Shown here in pieces: positions 1 to 8,196 of a stretch of 64,000 nucleotides of DNA (position 1 is its first letter; every line of letters begins with the position of its first letter). Below the pieces are notes generated by a model. The model saw only the letters and a program-made list of their open reading frames with translations, did no database searches and was not told the DNA's origin. The position numbers were made by a program, and so were the translations under genes. The DNA is from Tabrizicola thermarum (lineage in GTDB: Bacteria; Pseudomonadota; Alphaproteobacteria; Rhodobacterales; Rhodobacteraceae). The stretch is from positions 237,054 through 301,053 of the forward strand of contig NZ_KZ984538.1 of assembly GCF_003574395.1 (NCBI RefSeq). The letters are read 5' to 3'.

Positions 1-159
1 CGTCACCTCTTCGGTCTCTGCGTGATCTTCCGCCATGCGCGCCCCCGTCCGATTGCCACGTCCCGGGCGAAAACAGTTTCACCGAAACGGGGTCACCGGG
101 CAAATTTACCCCGGACCGGAATGCCCTTAGTCTGGCGGCGAGACAAGGGGATAAAGTCC

Positions 160-1437
160 ATGGATCTTCTGATCGGTCAGGTCATCCGCTTTGACGGCGA
201 CCCGTTTCGCGACGGTCCGGGCGCGGCGCGGCACCATGGCCACGGCGCCGTCGCGGTGGAGGGCGGCCGGATCGTCGATGTAGGGGAAGCCGCCCTCCTC
301 CGCCCCCGCTATCCGCAGGCCCGCGTCCACGACCATGGGCAAAGGCTGATCTCGGCCGGCTTCATCGACGCCCATGTGCACTATCCCCAGACCGCGATCA
401 TCGCCTCCTGGGGCAAAAGGCTGATCGACTGGCTGAACAGCTACACCTTCCCCGAGGAAATGCGGTTCAGCGATCCCGCCTATGCGATGGAGATCGCCAA
501 CCGCTACCTCGACCTCGTGCTTGCCCGCGGCACCACGACGGTCTGCACCTACGCCACGATCCATCCCACATCGGTGGATGCAATCTTCACCGCCGCCCGG
601 GCGCGCGGGATGCGCCTTTTCGCCGGCAAGACCTGCATGGACCGCAACGCGCCCGAAGGCCTGCGCGATACCGCCCGGTCGGCCTATGACGACAGCAAGG
701 CGCTGCTCCGGAAATGGCATGGGGTGGACCGGCTGTCCTACGTCATCACCCCCCGTTTCTCGCCCACCTCCACGCCGGAACAGCTCGCGGCCCTCGGCGC
801 CCTCTGGCGCGAATATCCCGACTGCCTGATGCAGACCCATCTCTCCGAACAGACCGACGAGATCGCCTGGGTCCGCGACCTCTTCCCGCAGGCGCGCGAC
901 TACCTCGACACCTACGAAGCCCAGGGCCTCCTCGGCGAAGGCGCGCTTTACGGCCACGCCATCCACCTGACCGAGCGTGAGCGCGCGCGCCTGATCGAGG
1001 CCGGGGCCTCCCTCGTCCATTGCCCGACCTCGAACACCTTCATCGGCTCGGGCCTTTTCGACATGACCCTGGCGCAACACCTCCGCGTCGGTCTTGCCAC
1101 CGACACCGGGGGCGGCTCGAACTTCTCGATGCTCCCCACCATGGCCGCCGCCTACGAGGTGGCGCAACTGCGCGGCCAATCCCTGCACCCCGCACAGCTC
1201 TGGTGGCTGGCCACGCAAGGCTCCGCCCGCGCGCTGCATGCCGAGGACCGCATCGGCAACCTCGCCCCGGGGATGGAGGCCGACCTCGTGGTGATCGACC
1301 TCGCCTCCACCCCCGCCATCGAACAGGCAACCCGCCGCGCGACAGACCTCTGGCAGCAGCTGTTCCCCACGATCATGATGGGCGACGACCGCGCCGTGGC
1401 CGAGGTCTGGGTGGGCGGCAAACCTCTGGTCCACTGA
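160..1437 (+). CDS. guaD: Guanine deaminase
   Basis: Predicted cytosolic amidohydrolase converting guanine to xanthine in purine salvage. The 425-residue protein has the family layout: an early metal-binding motif in the context GFIDAHVHYPQ, a later THLSEQ histidine motif, a HAIHL motif, a PTSNTFIGSGLF segment and the late ATDTGGGSNFSML aspartate motif. These features and the YTFPEE and CTYATIHP stretches match bacterial GuaD. The reading frame stays open upstream to position 22 with GTG, but the ATG at 160 is preceded by AAGGGG at good spacing and begins the conserved part. A second, distinct purine deaminase-like gene lies 1.3 kb away on the other strand. Family assignment is from motifs; substrate preference is inferred. 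Confidence 0.88.
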   Translation: MDLLIGQVIRFDGDPFRDGPGAARHHGHGAVAVEGGRIVDVGEAALLRPRYPQARVHDHGQRLISAGFIDAHVHYPQTAIIASWGKRLIDWLNSYTFPEEMRFSDPAYAMEIANRYLDLVLARGTTTVCTYATIHPTSVDAIFTAARARGMRLFAGKTCMDRNAPEGLRDTARSAYDDSKALLRKWHGVDRLSYVITPRFSPTSTPEQLAALGALWREYPDCLMQTHLSEQTDEIAWVRDLFPQARDYLDTYEAQGLLGEGALYGHAIHLTERERARLIEAGASLVHCPTSNTFIGSGLFDMTLAQHLRVGLATDTGGGSNFSMLPTMAAAYEVAQLRGQSLHPAQLWWLATQGSARALHAEDRIGNLAPGMEADLVVIDLASTPAIEQATRRATDLWQQLFPTIMMGDDRAVAEVWVGGKPLVH

Positions 1438-1746
1438 CCCGAAACGGTCTTGCTCTTTTCCCAAATACTCCCGCCGGAGGCAAACCTCCGAGGTCTTGCG
1501 CGTCCTTCACGCGCAAGGCCGAGACAAAAGGTCTTCGCGCCGAAGGCGCTCGATCTGACAACCGCCGCAACCCGCACAGCCGCCCGGACATGAGGCCCGC
1601 CGCCCACCCCGGGGTGCCTCCCCTCCCCCTCCGTGGGGAGGGGTCGGGGGTGGGGGGGCCGACCGGCGAAAAGGTAAACGCCACCCTAACGCCCAGGGCC
1701 AACCCCTTGATTCCATTGGCCCCGAAAAAGCGCCGCGCGCGGTGCG
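1438..1746. other. 309-bp intergenic region with hairpins and a repeated element
   Basis: No convincing gene. It starts with a repeated motif (1450-1471, listed separately), then has a CGGAGG/CCTCCG hairpin with a CAAA loop (1475-1490), a CTTGCGCG/CGCGCAAG hairpin (1495-1517) and a CCTCCCC/GGGGAGG-rich stretch near 1618-1640. None is followed by a clear T-run, so these are structured 3' sequences rather than textbook terminators. Confidence 0.5.
1450..1471 (+). repeat. 22-nt intergenic repeat, copy 1
   Basis: Begins TTGCTCTTTT and ends AAATACTCC with a 3-nt variable middle (CCC). A second copy with GAG in the middle lies on the minus strand at 32526-32547, so 19 of 22 positions are identical. 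This copy lies 12 nt after the guaD stop and runs into a GC hairpin, which suggests a 3'-UTR element. Confidence 0.6.
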
Positions 1747-2064
1747 CTATTCCGCCAGCTCCCAGCCGTCGGGGTAGAAGTCATGCTTCAGCGCGATCTC
1801 GGTCGCCGCATGTTCCCGCTCCCAGATCGCCTCCGGGGTGACCGGCATCGGGCCGTATGAGGCGATCAGCGTCTCCCCATCCTTCAAGCGCCGCGTCGTG
1901 AACCCCGCCAGCCGCAGCGCCCGCTCGAAGGCTGGCCACGAGGCATCCAGCTCCTCGACGAAGAAGGCGAACTCCACCACCGCCGTCTTCGGCAGGCTCA
2001 CCCCCTTCGACATCCGGAAGGTCTGAAAAGTCTCGCGCCGCTGGGCAGCATAATCGTGGGACAT
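1747..2064 (-). CDS. RraB-like ribonuclease E inhibitor family protein
   Basis: A 105-residue acidic protein with the RraB-type pattern VVEFAFFVEE..SWPAFERALRLAGF and a C-terminal EIALKHDFYPDGWEL. Family members bind RNase E and dampen RNA decay in gammaproteobacteria; whether alphaproteobacterial versions do this is inference. The ATG at 2064 is preceded on the coding strand by AGGCCCC. It lies 26 nt downstream of the 2091-2660 gene and points the same way, so the two may be co-transcribed. No missing segments relative to the usual 105-115 residue length. Confidence 0.7.
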   Translation of the reverse strand: MSHDYAAQRRETFQTFRMSKGVSLPKTAVVEFAFFVEELDASWPAFERALRLAGFTTRRLKDGETLIASYGPMPVTPEAIWEREHAATEIALKHDFYPDGWELAE

Positions 2065-2090
2065 GGGGCCTCCTGAAAGGCCGTTCTACC

Positions 2091-2660
2091 TCACTCCGCG
2101 CGGGTGCAGAAGCCCCGCTCATAGGGCGTGTCGAACCGCCACTCGCTCGCGTTCAGCGCCTCGAATCCCACCGGCTCCAGCGCCCGCTCCACCCCGTTCT
2201 CGGTGGCCACCATCCTCCACAGATCGACGTCGCACTCGAAGCTCTTGTCCAGATATTCCCCGGCATGATGGTAGCCCACCACCGTGAACTGGTTGTCGAT
2301 GAACTGCACCTGCGTCACGCTGCGTCCCGAGCCTTCCTCATCGGCATATTCGATGACCACCTGCAGGATGCTGCCCTGCCCGCTGTCCAGCACTTCCAGC
2401 TCCTGCCGCGTCGCGAAGGCGCCCAGCGCAAACTCGGCATTGTCGAGCTGCGGGTCGCCCTCGGCCCGCGCCGGGCTGTCCGGCCCGCCGCCCCAGATCG
2501 TCAGCCGCGCCTTGTCCTCGTTCTGGGTCAGCCGGGCCAGGAAGGTGAAGCCCGACCCCGTGGACCCGGCCCAGTTGCCGCTGGCTTCGGACAAGAGGGT
2601 CTGGGCCGCTGCGGGCAGGGCAAGGCCAAGGGAAAGGACAAGGGCGGCAGATCGGCGCAT
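2091..2660 (-). CDS. Hypothetical secreted protein
   Basis: A 189-residue protein I do not recognise. Residues 1-20 form a clear Sec signal peptide (basic MRRS, hydrophobic LVLSLGLAL, cleavage after AAA). The mature part is acidic, has two cysteines (in FECDVD and the C-terminal GFCTRAE) that could form a disulfide, and is predicted mostly beta from its alternating pattern. The ATG follows GGAGCCCCGAG. It is probably periplasmic and may share a transcript with the RraB-like gene downstream. Confidence 0.6.
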   Translation of the reverse strand: MRRSAALVLSLGLALPAAAQTLLSEASGNWAGSTGSGFTFLARLTQNEDKARLTIWGGGPDSPARAEGDPQLDNAEFALGAFATRQELEVLDSGQGSILQVVIEYADEEGSGRSVTQVQFIDNQFTVVGYHHAGEYLDKSFECDVDLWRMVATENGVERALEPVGFEALNASEWRFDTPYERGFCTRAE

Positions 2661-2730
2661 CTCGGGGCTCCATCAGAGGTGTCGCCGACAGCTTGCCCGC
2701 CCCATCGCCCCGCGCAAGGGCGGGAATTCC

Positions 2731-4077
2731 TCACAGCCCCTCGGCCAGCCGCGCCGCCAGTTGCCGCTGCCGCTCCACCACGCGGGGCAGGTCCAGGGTC
2801 AGCAGCTGACCCTCCCGCACCACCTGCCGCCCCTCGACGACCAGATGGCGCACCCGCGTCGGGCCGCAGAGGATCAGCGCCGCCACAGGGTCCCAGGCCC
2901 CTGCCGCCTCGATCCCCGCGACGTCCCAGATCGCCAGATCCGCCCGCCTGCCCGGCGTGATCGCCCCAAGATCCTCGCGCCCCAGGACCTGCGCGCCACC
3001 CAGCGTCGCGATCTCCAGCGCCTCGCGCGCGCTCATCGCATCGGCCCCCCGCGACACCCGCTGCAACAGCATCGCCATGCGGGCCTCGGCCACCAGGTTG
3101 CCGGCGTCGTTCGAGGCCGAACCATCGACCCCCAGCCCCACCCTCACCCCTGCGTCCCGCATGGCGCGGACGGGGGCGATGCCCGAGCCCAATCTACAAT
3201 TCGAACATGGGCAATGCGAAACACCCGTTCGCGACCGGCTGAAAAGTTCAATTTCCGAACTATTCAGCTTTACGCAATGCGCATGCCAGACATCGGGGCC
3301 GGTCCATCCCAGCTCCTCGGCATACTGGCCGGGACGGCAGCCGAACCGGGCCAGGGAATAGGCGATATCCTCGTCGTTCTCGGCCAGATGGGTGTGCAGC
3401 ATCACCCCCTTGTCGCGCGCCAGCAGGGCCGCGTCGCGCATCAGCTCGCGGCTGACCGAGAAGGGCGAACAGGGCGCAAGGCCCACCCGCACCATGGCCC
3501 CCGGACGCGGATCATGGAACCGGTCCACCACCCGGGTCATGTCCTCCAGAATCGCCGGTTCCCGTTCCACCAGGCTGTCCGGCGGCAACCCGCCCGCGCT
3601 TTCGCCGATCGACATCGCGCCGCGCGTCGGGTGAAAGCGCAGGCCCACCTCTGCTGCCGCCGCGATGGTGTCGTCCAGCCGTGCGCCGTTGGGGTAAAGA
3701 TAGAGATGATCCGAGGTCATCGTGCAGCCCGACAGCGCCAGTTCCGCCAGACCCACCTGAGCCGAGGTGAACATCTCCTCGGGTCCGAAGCGCGCCCAGA
3801 TCGGATAGAGCGTCTTCAGCCAGCCGAAGAGCAGCGCATCCTGCCCCCCCGGCACCGCGCGGGTCAGGGTCTGGTAAAGGTGATGGTGCGTGTTGACGAG
3901 GCCCGGCGTCACCACGCAGCCCCGCGCGTCGATCACCTCGGCCCCCGGGGCGGCCAGGGCCTGACCGACCGCATGGATGACCCCGTCGCGGATCAGCACA
4001 TCGGCATCGGCCCGTTCAGAGCGCACGGCGTCCATCGTCACGACGACAGCGGCATTTCGGACCAGAAGATCAGCCAT
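2731..4077 (-). CDS. 8-oxoguanine deaminase / AtzB-like amidohydrolase
   Basis: A 448-residue amidohydrolase. It carries the metal-binding TPGLVNTHHHLYQTLTRA motif near residue 60, a THLAEN histidine motif, a WHAHCV motif, HCPCSNCRLGSG and the late LGVDGSASND aspartate motif. The NTHHHLYQT, CTMTSDHLYLYPN and GSASND segments fit the cytosine/8-oxoguanine deaminase branch that also includes hydroxyatrazine ethylaminohydrolases. The likely role is deamination of oxidised guanine to urate, matching the nearby guanine deaminase. Around 3191-3290 the coding DNA drops to about 47 percent GC by hand count, unlike the flanks. The substrate could instead be another N-heterocycle. Confidence 0.75.
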   Translation of the reverse strand: MADLLVRNAAVVVTMDAVRSERADADVLIRDGVIHAVGQALAAPGAEVIDARGCVVTPGLVNTHHHLYQTLTRAVPGGQDALLFGWLKTLYPIWARFGPEEMFTSAQVGLAELALSGCTMTSDHLYLYPNGARLDDTIAAAAEVGLRFHPTRGAMSIGESAGGLPPDSLVEREPAILEDMTRVVDRFHDPRPGAMVRVGLAPCSPFSVSRELMRDAALLARDKGVMLHTHLAENDEDIAYSLARFGCRPGQYAEELGWTGPDVWHAHCVKLNSSEIELFSRSRTGVSHCPCSNCRLGSGIAPVRAMRDAGVRVGLGVDGSASNDAGNLVAEARMAMLLQRVSRGADAMSAREALEIATLGGAQVLGREDLGAITPGRRADLAIWDVAGIEAAGAWDPVAALILCGPTRVRHLVVEGRQVVREGQLLTLDLPRVVERQRQLAARLAEGL

Positions 4078-4272
4078 CGGCGCACCTTTCGGGCGCCCTT
4101 CGGGTTCATCGGAAACCCAGGCCGTCCGTCAGAAGGGCGAAGGACACGTCCGGCGGCACCAGGATAGCCCCGGCCCGGCGCAACCGACAAGAGGTCGGTC
4201 AAGCGGAACGCGCGCAAGGTCTTTCAAACCGGGCCGAATGGTCCGCTCTGCCCGGGATTTCCGTCGCCCGGC

Positions 4273-5070
4273 CTAGCTGTTCAGCAGGGCCAGGGCCTCG
4301 GCATGGATTTCGCGGTTGGCGGCAGCCAGGATCTGGCCGCCTTCCAGCGCCGGGCGGCCCTGCCAGTCGGTGACGATCCCGCCCGCCGCCTCGATCACCG
4401 CAATCGGGGCCTGCACGTCATAGGCCTGCAACCCGGCCTCGATCACCAGGTCGATCTGACCCGCCGCGATCAGGGCATAGGCATAGCAATCCGTGCCGTA
4501 GCGGACCAGTTTCGCCCGGCTCGCCACCCGACGGAACGCGGCGCCTTCCTTTGGCGTGCCGACCTCGGGGAAAGTCGAGAACAGGATCGCCTGATCCAGC
4601 GGGCGGGCGGCGCGGGTTGCCAATGCCTGCTCTCCCATCGGCCCCCTGACGCTGGCCCGACCAAGACCGCCCTCGAACCTCTCGCCGATGTAGGGCTGGT
4701 CGATGATCCCGTACAGCACCCCTTCCGCATCGCGGACCGAGATCAGGACGCCCCAGGTCGGCGTGCCAGACAGATAGCCGCGGGTGCCGTCGATGGGATC
4801 AAGCACCCAGGTCAGGCCGCTCGAGCCCGACGTGGTGCCATATTCCTCGCCAAGGATGCCATCCTGCGGGCGGCGACGGGTCAGAACCTCGCGCATGCGC
4901 TGTTCCGACAGTCGATCCGCCGCCGTGACCGGATCGAACCGGTCGGTTTCCTTGTTTTCCGCTTCAAGGGAACGGGTTCGGAAGTAAGACAACGTGGCGA
5001 CGCGCGCCACATCCGCCAGTTCATGCGCTGTTGCGACCAGATCCGCCGCAAGCGCCGCTGAAACCCGCAT
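4273..5070 (-). CDS. hisN: Histidinol-phosphatase, inositol monophosphatase family
   Basis: A 265-residue member of the Mg-dependent inositol monophosphatase superfamily. Metal-site motifs are visible: DPVTAADRLSEQ, GEEYG, WVLDPIDGTRGYLSGTPTWG and a late AYDVQAPIAVIEAAGG. The FDPVTAAD and GTRGYLSG pattern fits the HisN-type histidinol-phosphate phosphatase common in alphaproteobacteria, making this the likely penultimate histidine-biosynthesis step; general inositol phosphatase activity is the alternative. The ATG at 5070 has GGAGAGG just upstream. The frame is open further upstream, but that part overlaps the XRE gene and looks non-coding. Confidence 0.75.
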   Translation of the reverse strand: MRVSAALAADLVATAHELADVARVATLSYFRTRSLEAENKETDRFDPVTAADRLSEQRMREVLTRRRPQDGILGEEYGTTSGSSGLTWVLDPIDGTRGYLSGTPTWGVLISVRDAEGVLYGIIDQPYIGERFEGGLGRASVRGPMGEQALATRAARPLDQAILFSTFPEVGTPKEGAAFRRVASRAKLVRYGTDCYAYALIAAGQIDLVIEAGLQAYDVQAPIAVIEAAGGIVTDWQGRPALEGGQILAAANREIHAEALALLNS

Positions 5071-5147
5071 GATCCTCTCCCTGACCTGTGGGGCCTTCCA
5101 GCCCAGTCCCCGGGCGCTACCCGCGCACGGGGACAAGGTCAAGGCAG

Positions 5148-5510
5148 TCAGGCAGCTTCGGACAGAACGCGCGCCAGATCGAACAGCCGACGGCGCTGCG
5201 CCTCGGGGATGGCGTAGTAGGAGCGCACCAGTTCCAGGGCTTCCTTGTCCGACATCATGTCGCCATGGGCATAGGCCGCATTGACCTGGCCTTCGGCGAG
5301 ACCTTCGAAGAAGAAAGAGATCTGCACACCCAGCGCATCGGCAATGTCCCAAAGCCGGGAGGCGCTGACCCGGTTCATGCCGGTCTCGTACTTCTGGATC
5401 TGCTGGAATTTGATGCCGACCTTGTCGGCGAGCTGCTGCTGCGTCATGCCCACCATCCAGCGGCGGTGACGGATGCGCTTGCCAACATGTGCGTCTACGG
5501 GATGCTTCAT
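5148..5510 (-). CDS. XRE-family transcriptional regulator
   Basis: A 120-residue protein with a Cro/CI-type helix-turn-helix at residues 10-65 (VGKRIRHRRWMVGMTQQQLADKVGIKFQQIQKYETG), then the SASRLWDIADALGV segment and an acidic C-terminal tail. This single-domain type is frequent in Rhodobacterales. The frame extends upstream to 5597, but the ATG at 5510 has a GGAG ribosome site at proper distance and starts the conserved part. The GGAGTACAT sequence just upstream is tandemly duplicated (5512-5529), so two overlapping ATG/SD units exist. It could control itself or the divergent oxidoreductase at 5887. Confidence 0.75.
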   Translation of the reverse strand: MKHPVDAHVGKRIRHRRWMVGMTQQQLADKVGIKFQQIQKYETGMNRVSASRLWDIADALGVQISFFFEGLAEGQVNAAYAHGDMMSDKEALELVRSYYAIPEAQRRRLFDLARVLSEAA

Positions 5511-5886
5511 TATGTACTCCATGTACTCCAAAACGTGTGTCCGTTCCCCTCGTGAATGTATAAGCATTTTCCGTGCCAATTCTGGCGCTCCATTCATTTC
5601 GCGCTAAAAAAACTTTCGGGATCGAAAAACCTGTCTTTTTGGATAAGTCGAATTATCCAGGCGTATAACACACGGCACGGTTGTCCACAGCGGCCCGCAG
5701 AACGAGTCGAACCGAATCAGGACTCGCCTCATGGTGGTATCGCATTTTGCTTTGCATTTTGCACAACTCTGCCACATCCCGTCGCATAATGCGAAACTGC
5801 GGATCATCGCGTTGCAAGAAACGGTAGGCTCGGTAAAAGCTCTACACCGCAGGTAGTAGAAACAACGGTCGAAAAAGGGGCAGAAG
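5511..5886. promoter_or_regulatory. AT-rich divergent control region
   Basis: A 376-bp gap between the XRE gene and the oxidoreductase, clearly richer in A/T than its surroundings. It holds the 9-bp tandem GGAGTACAT repeat at the XRE start, two direct copies of GCATTTTGC at 5742-5750 and 5754-5762 (12-bp period), and an odd palindrome CGCATAATGCG at 5783-5793. The spacing is right for operator sites of an HTH dimer, but no site is proven. Confidence 0.4.
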
Positions 5887-6858
5887 ATGCAGGCGTGGCA
5901 GGTGACGGAACCCGGCGCGACACCCATCCTTGCGACTATCAGACAAGCATTTCCCGTTAAAGGCGAAATCGTTGTGCAGGTGGAAGCAGTCGGGCTCAAC
6001 TTTGCGGATATGCTTGCAATTCAGGGCAAGTACCAGGTTCGGCACCCGTTTCCCTACATCCCGGGGATGGAACTGTCCGGGGTGGTCCTGGCGCTGGGGC
6101 CCGACACCAAAGGGCCCGCGCCGGGCACCCGCGTCCTTGCAACCTGTCCTGCCGGGGCGCTGGCCCGCCAGATCGTGCTGCCAGTCGGCCGCGTCTTCCC
6201 CATCCCCGACAGCATGGGACATGACGAGGCCGCCGGGTTTCCCATCGCCTACGGCACCTCGCACCTGGCGCTGACCCACACCGCGCGGTTGCAGCCCGGC
6301 GAGACGCTTTTCGTGACCGGCGCTGCGGGTGGCGTCGGGCTGACGGCGGTCGAGATCGGCAAGCGTCTGGGCGCGCGGGTCATCGCTTCGGCCCGGGGGG
6401 CGGACCGGCTGGCGGTTGCGCAGCGGGCCGGGGCAGATGTGCTGATCGACAGCGAGGCACCCGGCCTGAAAGAGGCGTTGCGTGCCGAAGGTGGGGTGGA
6501 CGTGGTCTATGACGCGGTGGGTGGCCCCGCCTTCGACGCCGCGCTGCGCGCCTGCAAGCCCGAGGGTCGGATGCTGGCCATCGGCTTTGCCTCGGGCCAG
6601 GTGCCGCAGATTCCGGCCAACCTTCTGCTGGTCAAGAACCTGACGGTGTCCGGCTTCTGGTTCGGCGGGTTCGAAACCCACGCCCCCGCCCGCGTCGCCG
6701 CCAGCCTGACCGAGCTGTTGCGCTGGCGGGCCGAGGGGCTGATCCACCCCCATGTCAGCCATGTCCTGCCGTTCGAGGCAGTGCCCGAGGGGCTGGCGCT
6801 GTTGCGCGAGCGCAAGGCGACCGGCAAGGTGGTGATCCGGGTCGGCCCGGGCGACTGA
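5887..6858 (+). CDS. NADPH:quinone oxidoreductase family protein (MDR superfamily)
   Basis: A 323-residue zinc-independent medium-chain dehydrogenase/reductase. The N-terminal GroES-like domain has VGLNFADMLAIQGKYQ and PGMELSGVV; the Rossmann domain has VTGAAGGVGLTAVEIGKRLGARVIA and VVYDAVGG. These are typical of quinone oxidoreductases of the QOR/zeta-crystallin type that reduce quinones or enoyl compounds with NADPH. The ATG follows AAAAGGGGCAG. The upstream gap has operator-like repeats, and an XRE gene is divergent, so redox- or substrate-dependent control is possible. It runs tail to tail with the LysR gene. Confidence 0.8.
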   Translation: MQAWQVTEPGATPILATIRQAFPVKGEIVVQVEAVGLNFADMLAIQGKYQVRHPFPYIPGMELSGVVLALGPDTKGPAPGTRVLATCPAGALARQIVLPVGRVFPIPDSMGHDEAAGFPIAYGTSHLALTHTARLQPGETLFVTGAAGGVGLTAVEIGKRLGARVIASARGADRLAVAQRAGADVLIDSEAPGLKEALRAEGGVDVVYDAVGGPAFDAALRACKPEGRMLAIGFASGQVPQIPANLLLVKNLTVSGFWFGGFETHAPARVAASLTELLRWRAEGLIHPHVSHVLPFEAVPEGLALLRERKATGKVVIRVGPGD

Positions 6859-6860
6859 GC

Positions 6861-7712
6861 TCAGGCCCCGTAGGCGCAGCGCAGTTCCTGCACCAGCAGA
6901 TCCATCGCCTCGTCCCTGCGTCGGTTGGCGCGATAGAGCGCCAGCTTCATCTCTCCCACCGGGGGCAGCTGGTTCTCGCCGGCGATCGGCGCCATGCCTT
7001 CGGGAATGCTGCCCAGCATCCGGACCGATACCGCCAGGTCCGCCGCCACCGTCGCCTCGACCGCCTGCTCGCTTTCGCCCCCCGTGGCCATCTCCCACAG
7101 GATGCCCGCCGCCTCCAGCGCGGCCTGCGCGCGCGGGCGGAAGATGCAGGTGTCCTTGAACCCCAGCCGCAGGGGCCGACGCTGCCAGGCATGGCCGTCG
7201 ACCGCCCCGACCCAGACCAGCCCGCGCGTGGACAGGATCTCGGCCTCGGGGTCCGGGGTTTCCTCGGTCGTCAGCATCAGGTCGAAGGCGCCCCGCGCAT
7301 AGTCCTGCTTCATCAGCAGCGTAAAGGACGACACCAGATGAATCCGCACCTTCGGGTAGGCCTGCGCCATCCGCTTCAGGATGCCGGGGATCGACGGATA
7401 GACCACGTCATGCGGTACGCCCAGCCGGATCTCGCCCTGGCAACAGGTCGCCGACAGCAGCGACATCGCCTCGTCGTTCAGCGCCAGCATCCGGCGGCCG
7501 TAGGACAGAAGCTGCTCGCCGTCCGGGGACAGCGCCAGCTTGCGGGCCGCGCGCAGGAACAGCGGCATGCCAAGCGAGTCCTCCAGCCGCTTGATCTGCA
7601 TCGAAACGGCCGACTGGGTCAGGTTCAGATATCCCGCCGCGCGGGTCACACCGCCGACTTCGGCAACCGTCACGAAGGACCGCAGGGCAGAGAGGTCGAG
7701 ATTGCGCGGCAT
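6861..7712 (-). CDS. LysR-family transcriptional regulator
   Basis: A 283-residue LTTR. Residues 1-62 hold the winged HTH (LDLSALRSFVTVAEVGGVTRAAGYLNLTQSAVSMQIKRLEDSLGMPLFLR); the rest is the periplasmic-binding-like effector domain. The chosen ATG at 7712 starts the conserved segment and is preceded by AGGATC; the frame extends upstream to 7745. It is divergent from the DUF1127 gene with dyad sequences in the 127-bp gap, the arrangement expected when an LTTR controls its neighbour. The effector is unknown. Confidence 0.8.
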   Translation of the reverse strand: MPRNLDLSALRSFVTVAEVGGVTRAAGYLNLTQSAVSMQIKRLEDSLGMPLFLRAARKLALSPDGEQLLSYGRRMLALNDEAMSLLSATCCQGEIRLGVPHDVVYPSIPGILKRMAQAYPKVRIHLVSSFTLLMKQDYARGAFDLMLTTEETPDPEAEILSTRGLVWVGAVDGHAWQRRPLRLGFKDTCIFRPRAQAALEAAGILWEMATGGESEQAVEATVAADLAVSVRMLGSIPEGMAPIAGENQLPPVGEMKLALYRANRRRDEAMDLLVQELRCAYGA

Positions 7713-7780
7713 ATCACAGATCCTGATGGCTGGCGTAACAATCATTCGTTTCCATCATGAAGAAGATTGGAGCATCTTTC

Positions 7781-7796
7781 AAGCATCCTGATGCTT
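7781..7796. promoter_or_regulatory. Dyad in the LysR / DUF1127 divergent promoter
   Basis: AAGCATC (7781-7787) and GATGCTT (7790-7796) form a 7-bp inverted repeat with a 2-bp centre. A second, weaker dyad (AAGAT ... ATCTT, about 7763-7779) lies alongside. The position between the divergent starts at 7712 and 7839 fits an LTTR or autoregulatory operator. Confidence 0.4.
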
Positions 7797-7838
7797 CGGC
7801 GTCGCACCATCATCGATCCTCATGAAAGGACCCGAACC

Positions 7839-8069
7839 ATGTCGCTCCGCGCGCACGCTCTTCCCATCACGTCCGGCCTGCATCGCCTGACTGCCAGTCT
7901 TGCCCGGCTCCCCTCGCGCATGCTGAAGGCAGCCGCACTGGCGCGGTCGCGTCGGGCTTTGCGACACCTCGACGATCACCTCTTGCGCGACGTCGGTCTG
8001 ACCCGATCCGAAGCACTGACCGAGGCCGCGCAATCCGCCTGGAAGGCTCCTGCGCACTGGCAGGAGTGA
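7839..8069 (+). CDS. DUF1127 domain-containing small protein
   Basis: A 76-residue basic protein whose C-terminal half is a DUF1127 (YjiS-like) domain: ALARSRRALRHLDDHLLRDVGLTRSEA. Such proteins are stress-induced in Rhodobacter, where the related CcaF1 binds RNA (established family knowledge); RNA turnover is therefore the inferred role. The ATG at 7839 follows GAAAGGA at about 7 nt. The N-terminal 35 residues are not conserved in the family. The gene stands alone and is divergent from a LysR regulator. Confidence 0.75.
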   Translation: MSLRAHALPITSGLHRLTASLARLPSRMLKAAALARSRRALRHLDDHLLRDVGLTRSEALTEAAQSAWKAPAHWQE

Positions 8070-8196
8070 ATTGCTCCGCTTTCGCTGTTTGACCGGCCGT
8101 AATCCTTGAAATCAGGGGCTGGCTTCCCAATATTTGACGCACGAGGTCGCGCCGGTTCCCCCGGCGTTGCCCTTAGGGACAACATCGGAGGCTTCT

